A DNA stretch of 64,000 nucleotides from contig NW_019091440.1 in assembly GCF_001949145.1 (NCBI RefSeq), positions 1,578,753 to 1,642,752 on the forward strand, read 5' to 3'. A program made the position numbers and the translations under genes. This DNA is from Acanthaster planci (Eukaryota; Echinodermata; Asteroidea; Valvatida; Acanthasteridae). The first letter of the stretch is position 1. Each line of letters begins with the position of its first letter. Below, one piece after another: positions 46,301-51,900 of the stretch. The notes below the pieces were generated by a model. That model worked only from the letters and a program-made list of their open reading frames with translations. It had not been told where the DNA came from and did no database searches.

Positions 46301-47370
46301 TTTGTATTATTCAAGTACAAAACTGACAAAAAAATCTCCAAACATCCCAGCTTCAAATGAATTTTTTCTTCGCTTTGCAGAGTCCGATGGAATCCAAACT
46401 TATATCAAAATATTTCTCATGACATCCTCTGCAAGATCACTTCACAAATAAAAGGGAAAAAAATAGCTGAATAATTTTTTAGCCTCCCTGTCATGCAAAT
46501 GAATCGGACGTCTTAAAATTTGGATTGCATTTCACTTAAACATGTTAGATGACAGTTGAGCTTGAGCTAATCAGAATCTCAATCAGAATTTCCCATGCTT
46601 GCTCTGCACTGCACATGTACTTTGTGGTCCAAAACAACCCTGCTGCAGCTGCTAGTACTACAGCCTGATCAAATCAATCAAAACTCTTTTCTTGAACTTG
46701 CAGAGTCAGGGTCTAGTGACGGTCTGAATACCAGTAGCGATGTTACGCCCCAACTATAGCATAAGTCCCAACTATAGTTGGGACAGTCCCGACTGTAGTG
46801 CTGCAGTTGGGCTGGCCCAACTATTGTTGACCAAAGTCTGTGGGAAATGTCCCAACATTATCCAAGTCAATGTGTCTCACATTTGACACAATTCATCAAA
46901 AATGTGGCACTTAGCCCTATGACCAATGACATGACATTTGTAAACAATATGACTTTGGCACATGCTGGGCACATCATGCACACAGGACCTCTCTGTTGTA
47001 GTTGGGCTGGCCAAACTGTAGCACTCTAGTTGGGTCTGTCCCAACTATACTTGGGACGGGCCCAACTATAGTTGAGTTGGGACTGATAGTTGGGGCGTAA
47101 CAGCGACATGGTATTGTCAGTAAAGTAGGCCTACATGTACAGTACATGGTGCGTTTCCAACATGTCCAAACGATCTGACGGCCGACGTCCTGACCTACAA
47201 TTTCATGACATTGTACGTGTACAACCTAACAACAATGTACAGTACGTGTAGGCTACATTACATGGACTCACTTTCTTGATGTTGTACAAACGAGCGAGCA
47301 TTCCCACACCTCGATCCACCAGAACCGTCAGCTTTTCAGCCAACTTCTGCTGGCTGTGGTTGACTGCCAT
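22280..47370 (-). CDS. NCKAP1: NCKAP1 (NAP1/HEM), WAVE regulatory complex subunit, complete, 28 coding exons
   Basis: The product is the all-helical scaffold of the WAVE regulatory complex (with CYFIP/Sra1, WAVE, Abi and BRK1), which links Rac signalling to Arp2/3 actin assembly at the cell cortex. The minus-strand exons, 5' to 3', run 47370-47272, 45767-45660, 44834-44742, 41452-41396, 40642-40500, 39342-39252, 38634-38497, 38080-38032, 37628-37415, 37068-36972, 36342-36180, 35599-35508, 34971-34890, 34118-33917, 33432-33300, 29707-29588, 29048-28900, 28460-28329, 27612-27497, 26163-26061, 25892-25762, 25247-25150, 25018-24925, 24654-24572, 23879-23711, 23302-23079, 22960-22868 and 22381-22280. 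Every junction is GT-AG and phases agree, giving 1124 residues. Similarity to animal NCKAP1 is clear throughout ([57 protein letters not shown]). The start is the ATG giving [13 protein letters not shown]. No frameshift or stop is seen. Vertebrate HEM1 (NCKAP1L) is a paralogue; this invertebrate gene is probably the single ancestral form. Confidence 0.97.
22868..22960 (-). CDS. NCKAP1: NCKAP1 coding exon 27 (residues 1061-1091)
   Basis: Encodes [20 protein letters not shown] and [11 protein letters not shown], between CCTTGTAG and GTAGTT. Confidence 0.94.
23079..23302 (-). CDS. NCKAP1: NCKAP1 coding exon 26 (residues 986-1060)
   Basis: Encodes [38 protein letters not shown] and ends LQEFLA|GTAAGT. 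The largest exon (224 bp). The acceptor TTATCTTGAAG is pyrimidine-poor but gives the right frame. Confidence 0.94.
23340..23700. repeat. Degenerate minisatellite filling an NCKAP1 intron
   Basis: Almost the whole intron between exons 25 and 26 (23303-23710) is made of variants of GACTTGTGATGGACTTG, with a nearly exact longer unit (TTTGCTTGTGACGGACTGGG) at its distal end. The motif is the same as the arms of the dispersed element at 33541, 37800, 48300, 52485 and 57475, so this is probably an expanded arm of that family. Confidence 0.75.
23711..23879 (-). CDS. NCKAP1: NCKAP1 coding exon 25 (residues 930-986)
   Basis: Encodes [19 protein letters not shown] through [19 protein letters not shown] plus one base, between TTTTTACAG and GTGAGT. 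Confidence 0.94.
24572..24654 (-). CDS. NCKAP1: NCKAP1 coding exon 24 (residues 902-929)
   Basis: Encodes [20 protein letters not shown] and TQEALSD, between ATCTCCAG and GTGAGT. IIGVIL.F.SLAQEAL is conserved. Confidence 0.94.
24925..25018 (-). CDS. NCKAP1: NCKAP1 coding exon 23 (residues 871-902)
   Basis: Encodes [20 protein letters not shown] and [11 protein letters not shown] plus one base, between TTTTGACAG and GTGAGT. Confidence 0.94.
25150..25247 (-). CDS. NCKAP1: NCKAP1 coding exon 22 (residues 838-870)
   Basis: Encodes [20 protein letters not shown] and [12 protein letters not shown], between ATCCAG and GTCAGT. Confidence 0.95.
25762..25892 (-). CDS. NCKAP1: NCKAP1 coding exon 21 (residues 794-838)
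   Basis: Encodes [20 protein letters not shown], then [12 protein letters not shown], between GTGTAG and GTCAGT. FNAEEY matches the family. Confidence 0.94.
26061..26163 (-). CDS. NCKAP1: NCKAP1 coding exon 20 (residues 760-794)
   Basis: Encodes [20 protein letters not shown] and [13 protein letters not shown] plus TG of the next Trp codon, between TTTTAATAG and GTAGGG. Confidence 0.95.
26166..26202. repeat. A-rich microsatellite (AAAAAAAC)n
   Basis: Short run of AAAAAAC-type units in an NCKAP1 intron, immediately beyond the exon 20 acceptor. Confidence 0.85.
26282..26416 (+). mobile_element. tRNA-derived SINE, family S1, copy 1
   Basis: Contains a tRNA-like head with A box (GGGTAACTCGGTTGGTAGAG) and B box (GGTTCAAATCC), followed by TCAATTTCTTTGTTCATCTT. 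The same head, 5' leader (ATATTGACAAATGG) and tail occur on the opposite strand at 50152-50294. The shared non-tRNA flanks make this a SINE and not a tRNA gene. Confidence 0.8.
26658..27280. mobile_element. MITE-like element, family A, copy 3, split by a nested insertion
   Basis: The left end (TGGGTAAATCCAGAAATT, then TGTCCCTGTTACATCTGACC) and right end (AATTTATGGAATTACCCAC, preceded by CAGTGACACAC) form inverted repeats and match the copies at 11559 and 28081. The interior (GGAATTGATTTCAAACTA, GGCAGGTTAATTTGCA) also matches them. The element is interrupted by a separate 312-bp inverted-repeat element at 26773-27084. It lies in the intron between NCKAP1 exons 19 and 20. Confidence 0.75.
26773..27084. 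mobile_element. Long-TIR element (312 bp) nested in a family A MITE
   Basis: Starts GGTAGCACCATGGATATATC and ends CTCCATGGTGCTACC. The two arms of about 105 bp are inverted copies, through GAGTATGTGGGGTTCTG, GAACCGGTGGCACTCAA and ACAGTATGCTCTGTCCGTCG, with few differences. The centre is non-coding. The high arm identity suggests a relatively young insertion. Confidence 0.9.
27497..27612 (-). CDS. NCKAP1: NCKAP1 coding exon 19 (residues 721-760)
   Basis: Encodes [20 protein letters not shown], then [18 protein letters not shown], between CTCAATAG and GTAAAT. Confidence 0.95.
28081..28310. mobile_element. MITE-like element, family A, copy 2
   Basis: Left end GGGTCATTCTATAAATTTAG, right end CCTGAATTTACAAAATGACC, with inner blocks (GAAATCAATTTCAAGCTAG, GGCAGGTAATTTGCA) shared with the copies at 11559 and 26658. 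It lies in the NCKAP1 intron after exon 18, 18 bp from the donor. Confidence 0.8.
28329..28460 (-). CDS. NCKAP1: NCKAP1 coding exon 18 (residues 677-721)
   Basis: Encodes [20 protein letters not shown] and [19 protein letters not shown], between GCTCTCAG and GTAAGA. VVWEHTF.PREYL is conserved. A family A MITE begins only about 18 bp beyond its donor. Confidence 0.96.
28580..28855. repeat. 35-bp minisatellite in an NCKAP1 intron
   Basis: Units of 35 bp follow TTTTTCCAGGATCTTCCGTG + ACTTTCCAGGACAAC. The central units are identical and the ends diverge. It fills more than half of the 439-bp intron between exons 17 and 18. Because 35 is not a multiple of three and the unit lacks stops on the minus strand, all three minus frames stay open; these frames are not genes. 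Confidence 0.92.
28900..29048 (-). CDS. NCKAP1: NCKAP1 coding exon 17 (residues 628-677), basic loop
   Basis: Encodes [15 protein letters not shown], then a lysine/arginine-rich stretch ([13 protein letters not shown]), between CCAACAG and GTAAGT. It corresponds to the variable basic loop of vertebrate NCKAP1 and differs in sequence, as usual for this region. Confidence 0.92.
29163..29520 (+). repeat. Dispersed repeat, copy 1 of a pair
   Basis: Matches 31961-32395 in the same orientation, with shared blocks ATTGTCCATGCT, TGGACAACAGAGGGCGC, GACATCACA, TTAGCAT and TGCATTGC. It lies in the NCKAP1 introns on both sides of exon 16 (this copy in intron 16). Class unknown. Confidence 0.65.
29588..29707 (-). 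CDS. NCKAP1: NCKAP1 coding exon 16 (residues 588-627)
   Basis: Encodes [19 protein letters not shown] through [11 protein letters not shown], 40 whole codons between TTGTACAG and GTTTGG. Confidence 0.95.
30319..31356. mobile_element. Possible 1-kb element with family A-like ends
   Basis: GTGGGTAATTCCA at 30319 is mirrored by GGAATTACCCAC ending at 31356. The same terminus is found at the right end of the family A copy at 26658-27280. The interior contains the 18-bp repeat at 30755 but no recognisable transposase. With only about 13 matched bases at each end, this could be chance. Confidence 0.35.
30755..30862. repeat. 18-bp tandem repeat, 6 copies
   Basis: Six units of GTCAATCGGGGACCCTCT, five identical and the last ending CTTAT. 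A single inverted near-copy (AGGGTCCCCAATTGA) follows at about 30876. It lies in the large NCKAP1 intron 15. Confidence 0.95.
31961..32395 (+). repeat. Dispersed repeat, copy 2 of a pair
   Basis: Diverged direct copy of the segment at 29163-29520, with extra sequence in the middle. It lies in NCKAP1 intron 15. Confidence 0.65.
32867..33111. mobile_element. MITE, family B long form, copy 1
   Basis: Begins GTGATTCACAATAAAGAGCG and ends GGTGGCGCACTGTACTGTGA ATCAC. The right end shares ACCATTTCCCACAATGC with the copy at 36602-36930. Non-coding, in NCKAP1 intron 15. Confidence 0.75.
33300..33432 (-). CDS. NCKAP1: NCKAP1 coding exon 15 (residues 543-587)
   Basis: Encodes [20 protein letters not shown], then [20 protein letters not shown], between TTCCAG and [19 protein letters not shown] is one of the best-conserved stretches of the family. 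Confidence 0.96.
33541..33795 (+). repeat. Family C element with 24-bp minisatellite arm, copy 1
   Basis: About seven units of CAGTTACAAGTCCCTTCCCA + AGGC lead into the conserved core AACAGGGTGAACAACGACAA and AAGAATGCTTTTGTTACAG, then AATAGCTTGTGAATTGGCTT. The core recurs at 37800, 48300, 52485 (inverted) and 57475. It occupies half of NCKAP1 intron 14. Confidence 0.85.
33917..34118 (-). CDS. NCKAP1: NCKAP1 coding exon 14 (residues 476-543)
   Basis: Encodes [20 protein letters not shown] through [10 protein letters not shown] and ends in phase 2 before GTAGGA. The acceptor region is CGTAGTAG; only the second AG keeps the frame. Confidence 0.95.
34890..34971 (-). CDS. NCKAP1: NCKAP1 coding exon 13 (residues 449-476)
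   Basis: Encodes [20 protein letters not shown] and ENLSLQQ plus one base, between TTCACAG and GTAAAT. Confidence 0.94.
35508..35599 (-). CDS. NCKAP1: NCKAP1 coding exon 12 (residues 418-448)
   Basis: Encodes [20 protein letters not shown] and [10 protein letters not shown], between TGATTCAG and GTTAGC. The YY.QYL.G.DAVVLN pattern is conserved. Confidence 0.95.
35875..36145 (+). mobile_element. tRNA-derived SINE, family S2, copy 1
   Basis: The tRNA-like head (GGTTGGTGTAGTGGTT as A box, GGGTTCGAATCCC as B box) is followed by the family body TGTGGATTGGGTTTTCAGTC and GGGGTTTTCCTCCCAC. The same head and body occur inverted at 49150-49312. It lies antisense in NCKAP1 intron 11, ending about 35 bp from exon 11. 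Confidence 0.85.
36180..36342 (-). CDS. NCKAP1: NCKAP1 coding exon 11 (residues 364-418)
   Basis: Encodes [20 protein letters not shown], then [20 protein letters not shown], between CATCGCAG and GTGTGG. It has a few extra residues ([10 protein letters not shown]) compared with the vertebrate loop. Confidence 0.95.
36602..36930. mobile_element. MITE, family B long form, copy 2
   Basis: Left end CAGTGCACCACCAAAGGGTT, right end CCTCTTGGTGGCGCACCGTA CTGTGGATCAC. The inner GAACCATTTCCCACAATGCC matches the copy at 32867. It lies in NCKAP1 intron 10, about 40 bp from exon 10. Confidence 0.75.
36972..37068 (-). CDS. NCKAP1: NCKAP1 coding exon 10 (residues 331-363)
   Basis: Encodes [20 protein letters not shown] followed by [12 protein letters not shown], a highly conserved block, bounded by TTTTGCAG and GTATGG. 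A family B MITE ends about 40 bp below its donor side. Confidence 0.96.
37415..37628 (-). CDS. NCKAP1: NCKAP1 coding exon 9 (residues 260-331)
   Basis: Encodes [37 protein letters not shown] and a C-terminal CCNHALQH, starting after CTCCACCAG and ending in phase 2 before GTAAGT. LFRDEV is conserved. Confidence 0.95.
37790..37965 (+). repeat. Family C element, copy 2
   Basis: AAGTCCTTCCACAAGACCAG leads into TAATAGGGTGGACGATAAAG, CCATTTGAATAGCCTG and TAAGTCTGGATGACTTGTGA. The right arm (GACTTGTGATGGA) is the inverse of the left arm (TCCACAAG). It lies in NCKAP1 intron 8. Confidence 0.75.
38032..38080 (-). CDS. NCKAP1: NCKAP1 coding exon 8 (residues 244-260)
   Basis: A 49-bp exon encoding [16 protein letters not shown] plus one base, between TTCTTCAG and GTGAGT. 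It matches the conserved CEYLSLDAMEKWI. Confidence 0.94.
38497..38634 (-). CDS. NCKAP1: NCKAP1 coding exon 7 (residues 198-243)
   Basis: Encodes [19 protein letters not shown] through [10 protein letters not shown], 46 whole codons between TTCTCAG and GTAAGT. YPRRN and LNPAQS are family-conserved. Confidence 0.95.
39252..39342 (-). CDS. NCKAP1: NCKAP1 coding exon 6 (residues 167-197)
   Basis: Encodes [20 protein letters not shown] and [10 protein letters not shown], between CGTAG and GTGAGA. The 434-bp gap lies in the preceding intron, not in coding sequence. Confidence 0.94.
39551..39643 (+). repeat. Dispersed repeat cut by an assembly gap
   Basis: CATGCCTACATTTTATGTGA and AATCCTTCATACTGC resemble 40870-40905 (CATGCCTGCATGATATGTGA, AATCCTCCATACTGC). 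The end GGAGGATTTTGAA recurs at about 40785, 41023 and 41073. The copy runs into the gap. Confidence 0.55.
39644..40077. other. Assembly gap (434 N)
   Basis: Lies within NCKAP1 intron 5. No coding sequence is lost, since exons 5 and 6 join in phase. Confidence 0.99.
40500..40642 (-). CDS. NCKAP1: NCKAP1 coding exon 5 (residues 120-167)
   Basis: Encodes [20 protein letters not shown] and the following [20 protein letters not shown], ending in phase 2 before GTAACT. Strongly conserved. Confidence 0.95.
40770..41100. repeat. GGAGGATTTTGGAGGATTG-rich repeat
   Basis: Several copies of GGAGGATT in direct orientation and its inverse AATCCTCC (near 40775, 40887, 41020, 41070). It appears to be a degenerate repeat related to 39551-39643 and to the small palindrome at 48073. 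It lies in NCKAP1 intron 4. Confidence 0.5.
41396..41452 (-). CDS. NCKAP1: NCKAP1 coding exon 4 (residues 101-119)
   Basis: A small 57-bp exon encoding [19 protein letters not shown], bounded by TCTGACAG and GTAAGT. It matches the conserved DHVCELL...FFD segment. Confidence 0.94.
42065..42311. mobile_element. Inverted-repeat element (247 bp)
   Basis: Left arm TAAGGCCGTTTTCCAATACT CAACTT...GTCTCAGGCTTC, right arm GAAGCCTGAGAC...AAGTTGAGTATTGGAAAATG GCCTAA. The arms pair over about 45 bp. Non-coding, in NCKAP1 intron 3. No relative was noticed in the window. Confidence 0.85.
44742..44834 (-). CDS. NCKAP1: NCKAP1 coding exon 3 (residues 70-100)
   Basis: Encodes [15 protein letters not shown] through FRDIHEYT, between TTTGCAG and GTGAGA, phase 0 at both ends. 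Confidence 0.94.
45306..45360. repeat. 25-bp direct repeat, two copies
   Basis: CATCTGTCATTTTATGAAAG + TCAGT is repeated twice exactly in NCKAP1 intron 2. Confidence 0.95.
45660..45767 (-). CDS. NCKAP1: NCKAP1 coding exon 2 (residues 34-69)
   Basis: Encodes [18 protein letters not shown] through FPHTEKNVQ, flanked by TTTCACCAG and GTGAGG, phase 0 at both ends. It aligns with the vertebrate ACGDPKAKPSYL...IVRKFP segment. Confidence 0.95.
46741..47102. mobile_element. Inverted-repeat element (362 bp) with CCAACTATAGTTGG palindromes
   Basis: Termini TGTTACGCCCCAACTAT and ATAGTTGGGGCGTAACA are perfect inverted repeats of 17 bp. The flanks carry GCGA on both sides, a possible 4-bp target-site duplication. 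Subterminal regions repeat CCCAACTATAGTTGGG-type palindromes. It lies in NCKAP1 intron 1, about 170 bp from exon 1. Confidence 0.9.
47272..47370 (-). CDS. NCKAP1: NCKAP1 coding exon 1 (residues 1-33)
   Basis: Starts at ATG ([13 protein letters not shown]) and ends [15 protein letters not shown], phase 0. The vertebrate protein has the same [10 protein letters not shown]...RLYNIKK block. The start sits a few residues before this block, as expected. Confidence 0.95.
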
Positions 47371-47720
47371 TATTGAAGCGATTCTCAGCCTATACCCCGA
47401 CTCCACCAACTGGGTCAAATCTTCAGAATTGGTGCATCTCAGGTGCTGGATCCGATAAAACGCTTGACAATACAGGCGCGGTCACCACACGCATTGAACT
47501 GCACACAAACGGAAGCGAGGCTCTTCTGTCAACGCGGAAGTACATGATATTACCCATGAGTCTTTGCAAAAACACGACGGCTATTTTATGTAGCAAACAA
47601 TACCCCTACGGTGGCCCCGAAAGGACACCGCTTGAAACGCACAAACGGCAGTATCGCTCTCCTCGCTTTTTTTAATCTCCCGAATTAACGTTCCGGTTCC
47701 ACTCAAAATTGAGGTTTCTA
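47371..47720 (-). promoter_or_regulatory. Probable NCKAP1 promoter / 5' UTR region
   Basis: This is the sequence just 5' of the NCKAP1 start on the minus strand. It is richer in CG than the surrounding DNA and contains ETS-like cores (GCGGAAGT near 47535, ACGGAAGC near 47510, TTCCGG near 47692). No TATA box was seen. The transcription start is not determined. Confidence 0.35.
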
Positions 47721-48299
47721 GTTACTGACGGTGTACCCAAACTTCTTTTTCGATCTGCAAATCACGTCTGATGCAAGACTGAACTACACTCCATTCAAAT
47801 GATCACATGAGTGGCAATTTTCTTCAAGAAATATTTCATGCACTAATATTCGGCTTTATTCTTCAAACCCCCATCAAAAAGGATTGTCCTTTTTTCATAT
47901 ATTAATTGTGCCATATGGCAGGGAACCACAAGAACAGAAGTGACATCATAACAAGAATTCATGTATGATGAGAAACACCAGGAAGAAAACTGTAAATTCA
48001 AACTGATATTGAAGCACAGTCTTCAATCCATCGGTATGTAGAGTGCCATCAATTATACTTTGACTATATCAATTAACCCTAACACTCCTCAATCCTTCAC
48101 CTGTTGGAGGATTGAGGACTGTTAGGGTTAAATTTTATTGGGGTAACTAGAAGTACAATTGCACCTGATTTTAGGAAGCAGCCACAAATGTCTACAATCA
48201 ATACATATATGTTCTGTTCTTAGAAACACACAGAGCCTTAAAAACTCTCTGAATAATAATTCACAAAGGCTATGGTTGTGTCTATTGTAAGTCCAAACA
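47721..48299. other. Intergenic spacer between NCKAP1 and MTRF1L
   Basis: Contains the palindrome at 48073-48131 and a TTTATT (AATAAA on the minus strand) at 48134-48139, a possible MTRF1L polyadenylation signal about 380 bp beyond its stop. Nothing else was recognised. Confidence 0.4.
48073..48131. repeat. 59-bp palindrome
   Basis: TTAACCCTAACACTCCTCAA TCC is followed after a short loop by GGATTGAGGACTGTTAGGGT TAA, with 22 of 23 positions pairing. It is probably a tiny foldback element or the remnant of one. Confidence 0.9.
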
Positions 48300-48445
48300 C
48301 GAGTCCATTTGAGAAGTCCTTTAACTCACAAGACTCGTCACAAGTAACAGGGTGAACAAAAGGCACGCTTTTACTGCAGTTTACTTGAATGGTTTGTGCC
48401 TTGGCTTAAGACTGGATGACTTGTGATGGACTTGATTAGACAAGG
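48296..48445 (+). repeat. Family C element, copy 3
   Basis: GACTCGTCACAAGTAACAGG GTGAACAAAAGGCACGCTTT, then TTGAATGGTTTGTG, CTTGGCTTAAGACTGGATGA and CTTGTGATGGACTTG. It lies 3' of the MTRF1L stop. Confidence 0.8.
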
Positions 48446-48518
48446 CTTTAGGCAAAGGGAAATACTATGATTCAGCCAAGAAACTGAGATATAGAGAGGT
48501 CTTTGCTTTCTAAATAAT

Positions 48519-48992
48519 TCATGTCTTTTTCTGGGACTTCATAAATTCTTCCAGCATCCTGATGACCATGTCGTTCTCCTCTTCGTTGACTAAGCTGGAG
48601 ATCATGTCGTCCAGCCCCTCCCCTCCGGACAAGAAGCCCTCTACGTCAAACACAGATTGACTGATCCGGTGATCAGTCACACGGTCCTGCTGGAAGTTGT
48701 ACGTCCGGATTTTCTCTGAACGGCCCGACGTCCCGACCTGGCTTTGCCTCATGGACCGCTCGGTCATCTCCCGGTCCTCCGAGATGGCATTGTAGATCTT
48801 CGTCTGGAGCAAGGTCAGGGCAATGTTCCGGTTCTTGAGCTGGGAGCGTTCTTGCTGGCTCTCGGCAACGATCCCCGAGGGGATGTGTAAGATGCGGACA
48901 GCACTGTCGGTAGTGTTGACATGTTGGCCACCAGCACCAGATGCTTTCTTAGTCTCGATGCGGAGATCTTTGGGATCCAACTTCAGATCAAT
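48519..48992 (-). CDS. MTRF1L: MTRF1L coding exon 5 (residues 489-645 and stop), GGQ domain
   Basis: Starts [20 protein letters not shown] followed by GGQHVN after CCTTAG. It contains the catalytic GGQ and the conserved [17 protein letters not shown] and [15 protein letters not shown], and ends [10 protein letters not shown] with a stop at 48519-48521. Confidence 0.96.
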   Translation of the reverse strand: MDLKLDPKDLRIETKKASGAGGQHVNTTDSAVRILHIPSGIVAESQQERSQLKNRNIALTLLQTKIYNAISEDREMTERSMRQSQVGTSGRSEKIRTYNFQQDRVTDHRISQSVFDVEGFLSGGEGLDDMISSLVNEEENDMVIRMLEEFMKSQKKT

Positions 48993-51900
48993 CTAAGGAT
49001 CAGAATCATAAAACTTCATTTTTGCAATTATTGTTAACCCTACTGGTCAATAAAAAACTTTACCGTTGTCGATGAGAAAAACTGATTCACTGTGCAAGCT
49101 ACAAATTATGGCAGACGTCACGTAATTTCTAAGAATTTTCTTTTTAACTTTAACAGAGCCCGTGGGAGGAAAACCCTGGATGAATAGTCCAGGGAAAACC
49201 CAGGACGTCAGGCAGGGACTGAAAACCCAATCCACATGCTGAACTAATAGTAGGTGGGATTCGAACCCAGGTCGTAGAGGTGGAAGGGGAGGAACCAACC
49301 TGGCTCCCCAATTGTTTGTGCCTATCCTTCAGAGCGATGGGTGGCTAGATAAGACAGTTTTTTAAGGGTCATTTCACAGACCACTTATCCTTCTCGGCAT
49401 GTTGAAAACACCATGAAAATGTTGGCATACAATAAATGCAAGAAAACATGTACATTAATGAATTTTTAAGGGATCAAGCTTTTTCAAAGTTTCAAGGTAT
49501 GGTCAAATTCCGAAGGATTTATTGGGGTCAGAGGTCATGTACCTCCGTTGGTTGAGGTAGCACAGCGACGGCCATCGTACTGGTGTGAATCCTGCCCGCT
49601 TTCTCCGTCTTTGGGACTCGCTGAACGCGATGCACTCCAGCTTCATGCTTCATCAGTCTGTACGCTCCATCGCCACTTAAACTCACCGAAGCGTGTCTCA
49701 AACCACCTGAACATCAAAACAAAGAATGACTTGCATTACTTTCCTGTCAAACAGGCAACTACTAGCCACACCTGCAAGAACAAATAGATTATTTCCCTTA
49801 TGGCGTTTGGCTTTGAGCTTTCAAGAATTTTTTTCAGAGAAAAGAAATGACTGAAATTCAAACATAAGTGATTAATCTGTAATTACTCGCCTACAACAAA
49901 TTATTAATATAACTCTAATAAAAGTCAGCTCAAACAACATAGTAGCATATGTGAATATCCGATCTCACTTCCACCACTGGTGAATTTTGCCAAAAACAAG
50001 TCTTACGGTAAAATCAGTGTTCGGTTCTACGTTCGTGCCATGTGAAGGGATAACAATGGAATATTGCCTCAAACAGACAGTCGTAAAATGTGTTGAATGA
50101 AACGATCTGAAAAACAGGTGCAATTATTCAAACTTGATGTATACAAATCTATAACTACAAAGATGAACAAAGAAATTGACTGGAGTGGGATTTGAACCTA
50201 AGACCTCCCGAATACAGCGCTGGTGCTCACTCTACCAGTTGAGCAACCCAGCCGTATGTTGGCAATCCTTCCATTTGTCAATATCTTTGTTCAGTTTGTC
50301 TGTGCTAGTCACAACTAGCTATGGACTTGTACCTTGTCTAGCCGGAGATCACACGTACAAGGTCACAATGGGCTGCATTTGAATCTGTTGACCAGAGCTA
50401 GGCCGAGACATTTCATTCTATTGGAAATATGTGGAGATAGAAATAAACCTAGCCATAGCTCTGGAGGCCTGTTTTAGACATGGCCTTAGCAACGTTGCAA
50501 ACTGATAATATGGATAATTCACAATGCCAGTGCGCCACCAAGAGGTTGCCACAGAGAGGCCATTTTGTGGGAAAACGGTTGACAAAGTTCTGTCAACAGC
50601 TTGAATGGTTGTCAGTGTGTGTTTGTCTGAAAATAAGATACGTGAGAGTTTCTTCAGTATCGTGAATTAATCAAGATCATGCTTTTTTTGTGTGTGTTTT
50701 TTGTGAGGTAAGAAGTGTCTTGGAAACAACGTTTCCCCGAAGTTGCCAACTGACTTACCAGTCAAATGCACATTTTGATAAGTCAGCCAGGTTTTTGTTG
50801 ACTGTAAATTTGAAAATGGCCCCTCTGTGACAACCTCTTGACCCCTTCGCGCCGGGATTCTTTTGACCGCGACTGCTGGGCTGTGGTCTGCCCTGAATGG
50901 AGGGCTTTGTCCAGCAGCAGGCCCCATTGAACCAGCAGCTGCATGATGAATAGACTGTATGTGTGGTATGTACTAATCCTCACACAAAGCCGCCGCTCTT
51001 GCAATCTCCCGGAGCAAAGGGGTTAATGCCACATCATTTTTTTCAACACGTACCCAAGTCTGTGGTGAAATATTCCAGTTTCTGAAAATCCCAGTTCTTG
51101 TAAGCAGCGAACCTCTCGTACATCTCAAACATGTCGGCTGTAAATAGCATGGCCTCCTGACCTCCGACCCCAGCCGAGAACTCCATGATGATGTCATTAT
51201 CGTCAGTCTCATCCGCAGGAATGATAAGGCTGAGAATCTAGGGGAAAAAAGTAATAAATGTATGAAGCTGTGATGCCCTCAGATGGATGAAAGGAGACAC
51301 ATGAATGTGATTCAATCACACAAAATAAGTCTCCAACACAAGACATAACTTCTTTCTGTAGTTTGACTTCCATCACTTTTGAGCCAAAAATCGCATCAGC
51401 ACTGGATTTTCAAACAACAAAGTTGGCTTGGTGTTCACTTCAATATTCATATATCAATATGCTGACCAGCGTCGACAGACTGAGTTTGCTTGTACAAATG
51501 TAGCAGGAGGGTAACTGCACACGTAGACTGCAGTCCAACAGAGAACTAGACAACAGGCAGCTCACGAAACCGACAAACAGATTTCTCCGACCTAACTTGG
51601 TAAGTGGCATGAGTAAATTTTGTCCAAATGTTCACACTTTGCTTGCTGAATACTGCACACTCTCAAGGTTTGAAGGCTTTAACCCTCCTTTGGTTTTACG
51701 GCACAAATGTGCACAAATGCCCACAGTCACTGGTGAGCATGTAGTTTCTATATGGAACTCAACCATGCACAGGTTCAGTGTGTACACAGTAGGNNNNNNN
51801 NNNNNNNNNNNNNNNNNNNNNNNNNNNNNNNNNNNNNNNNNNNNNNNNNNNNNNNNNNNNNNNNNNNNNNNNNNNNNNNNNNNNNNNNNNNNNNNNNNNN

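Noticed and set aside
48073-48131. Interstitial telomere repeat (TTAGGG)
   Set aside because: Only one TTAGGG-like word per arm is present; the structure is a palindrome.
47371-48518. NCKAP1 and MTRF1L as one operon-like transcription unit
   Set aside because: The spacer is about 1.15 kb with its own CG-rich, ETS-motif promoter-like DNA before NCKAP1 and a possible polyadenylation signal after MTRF1L.
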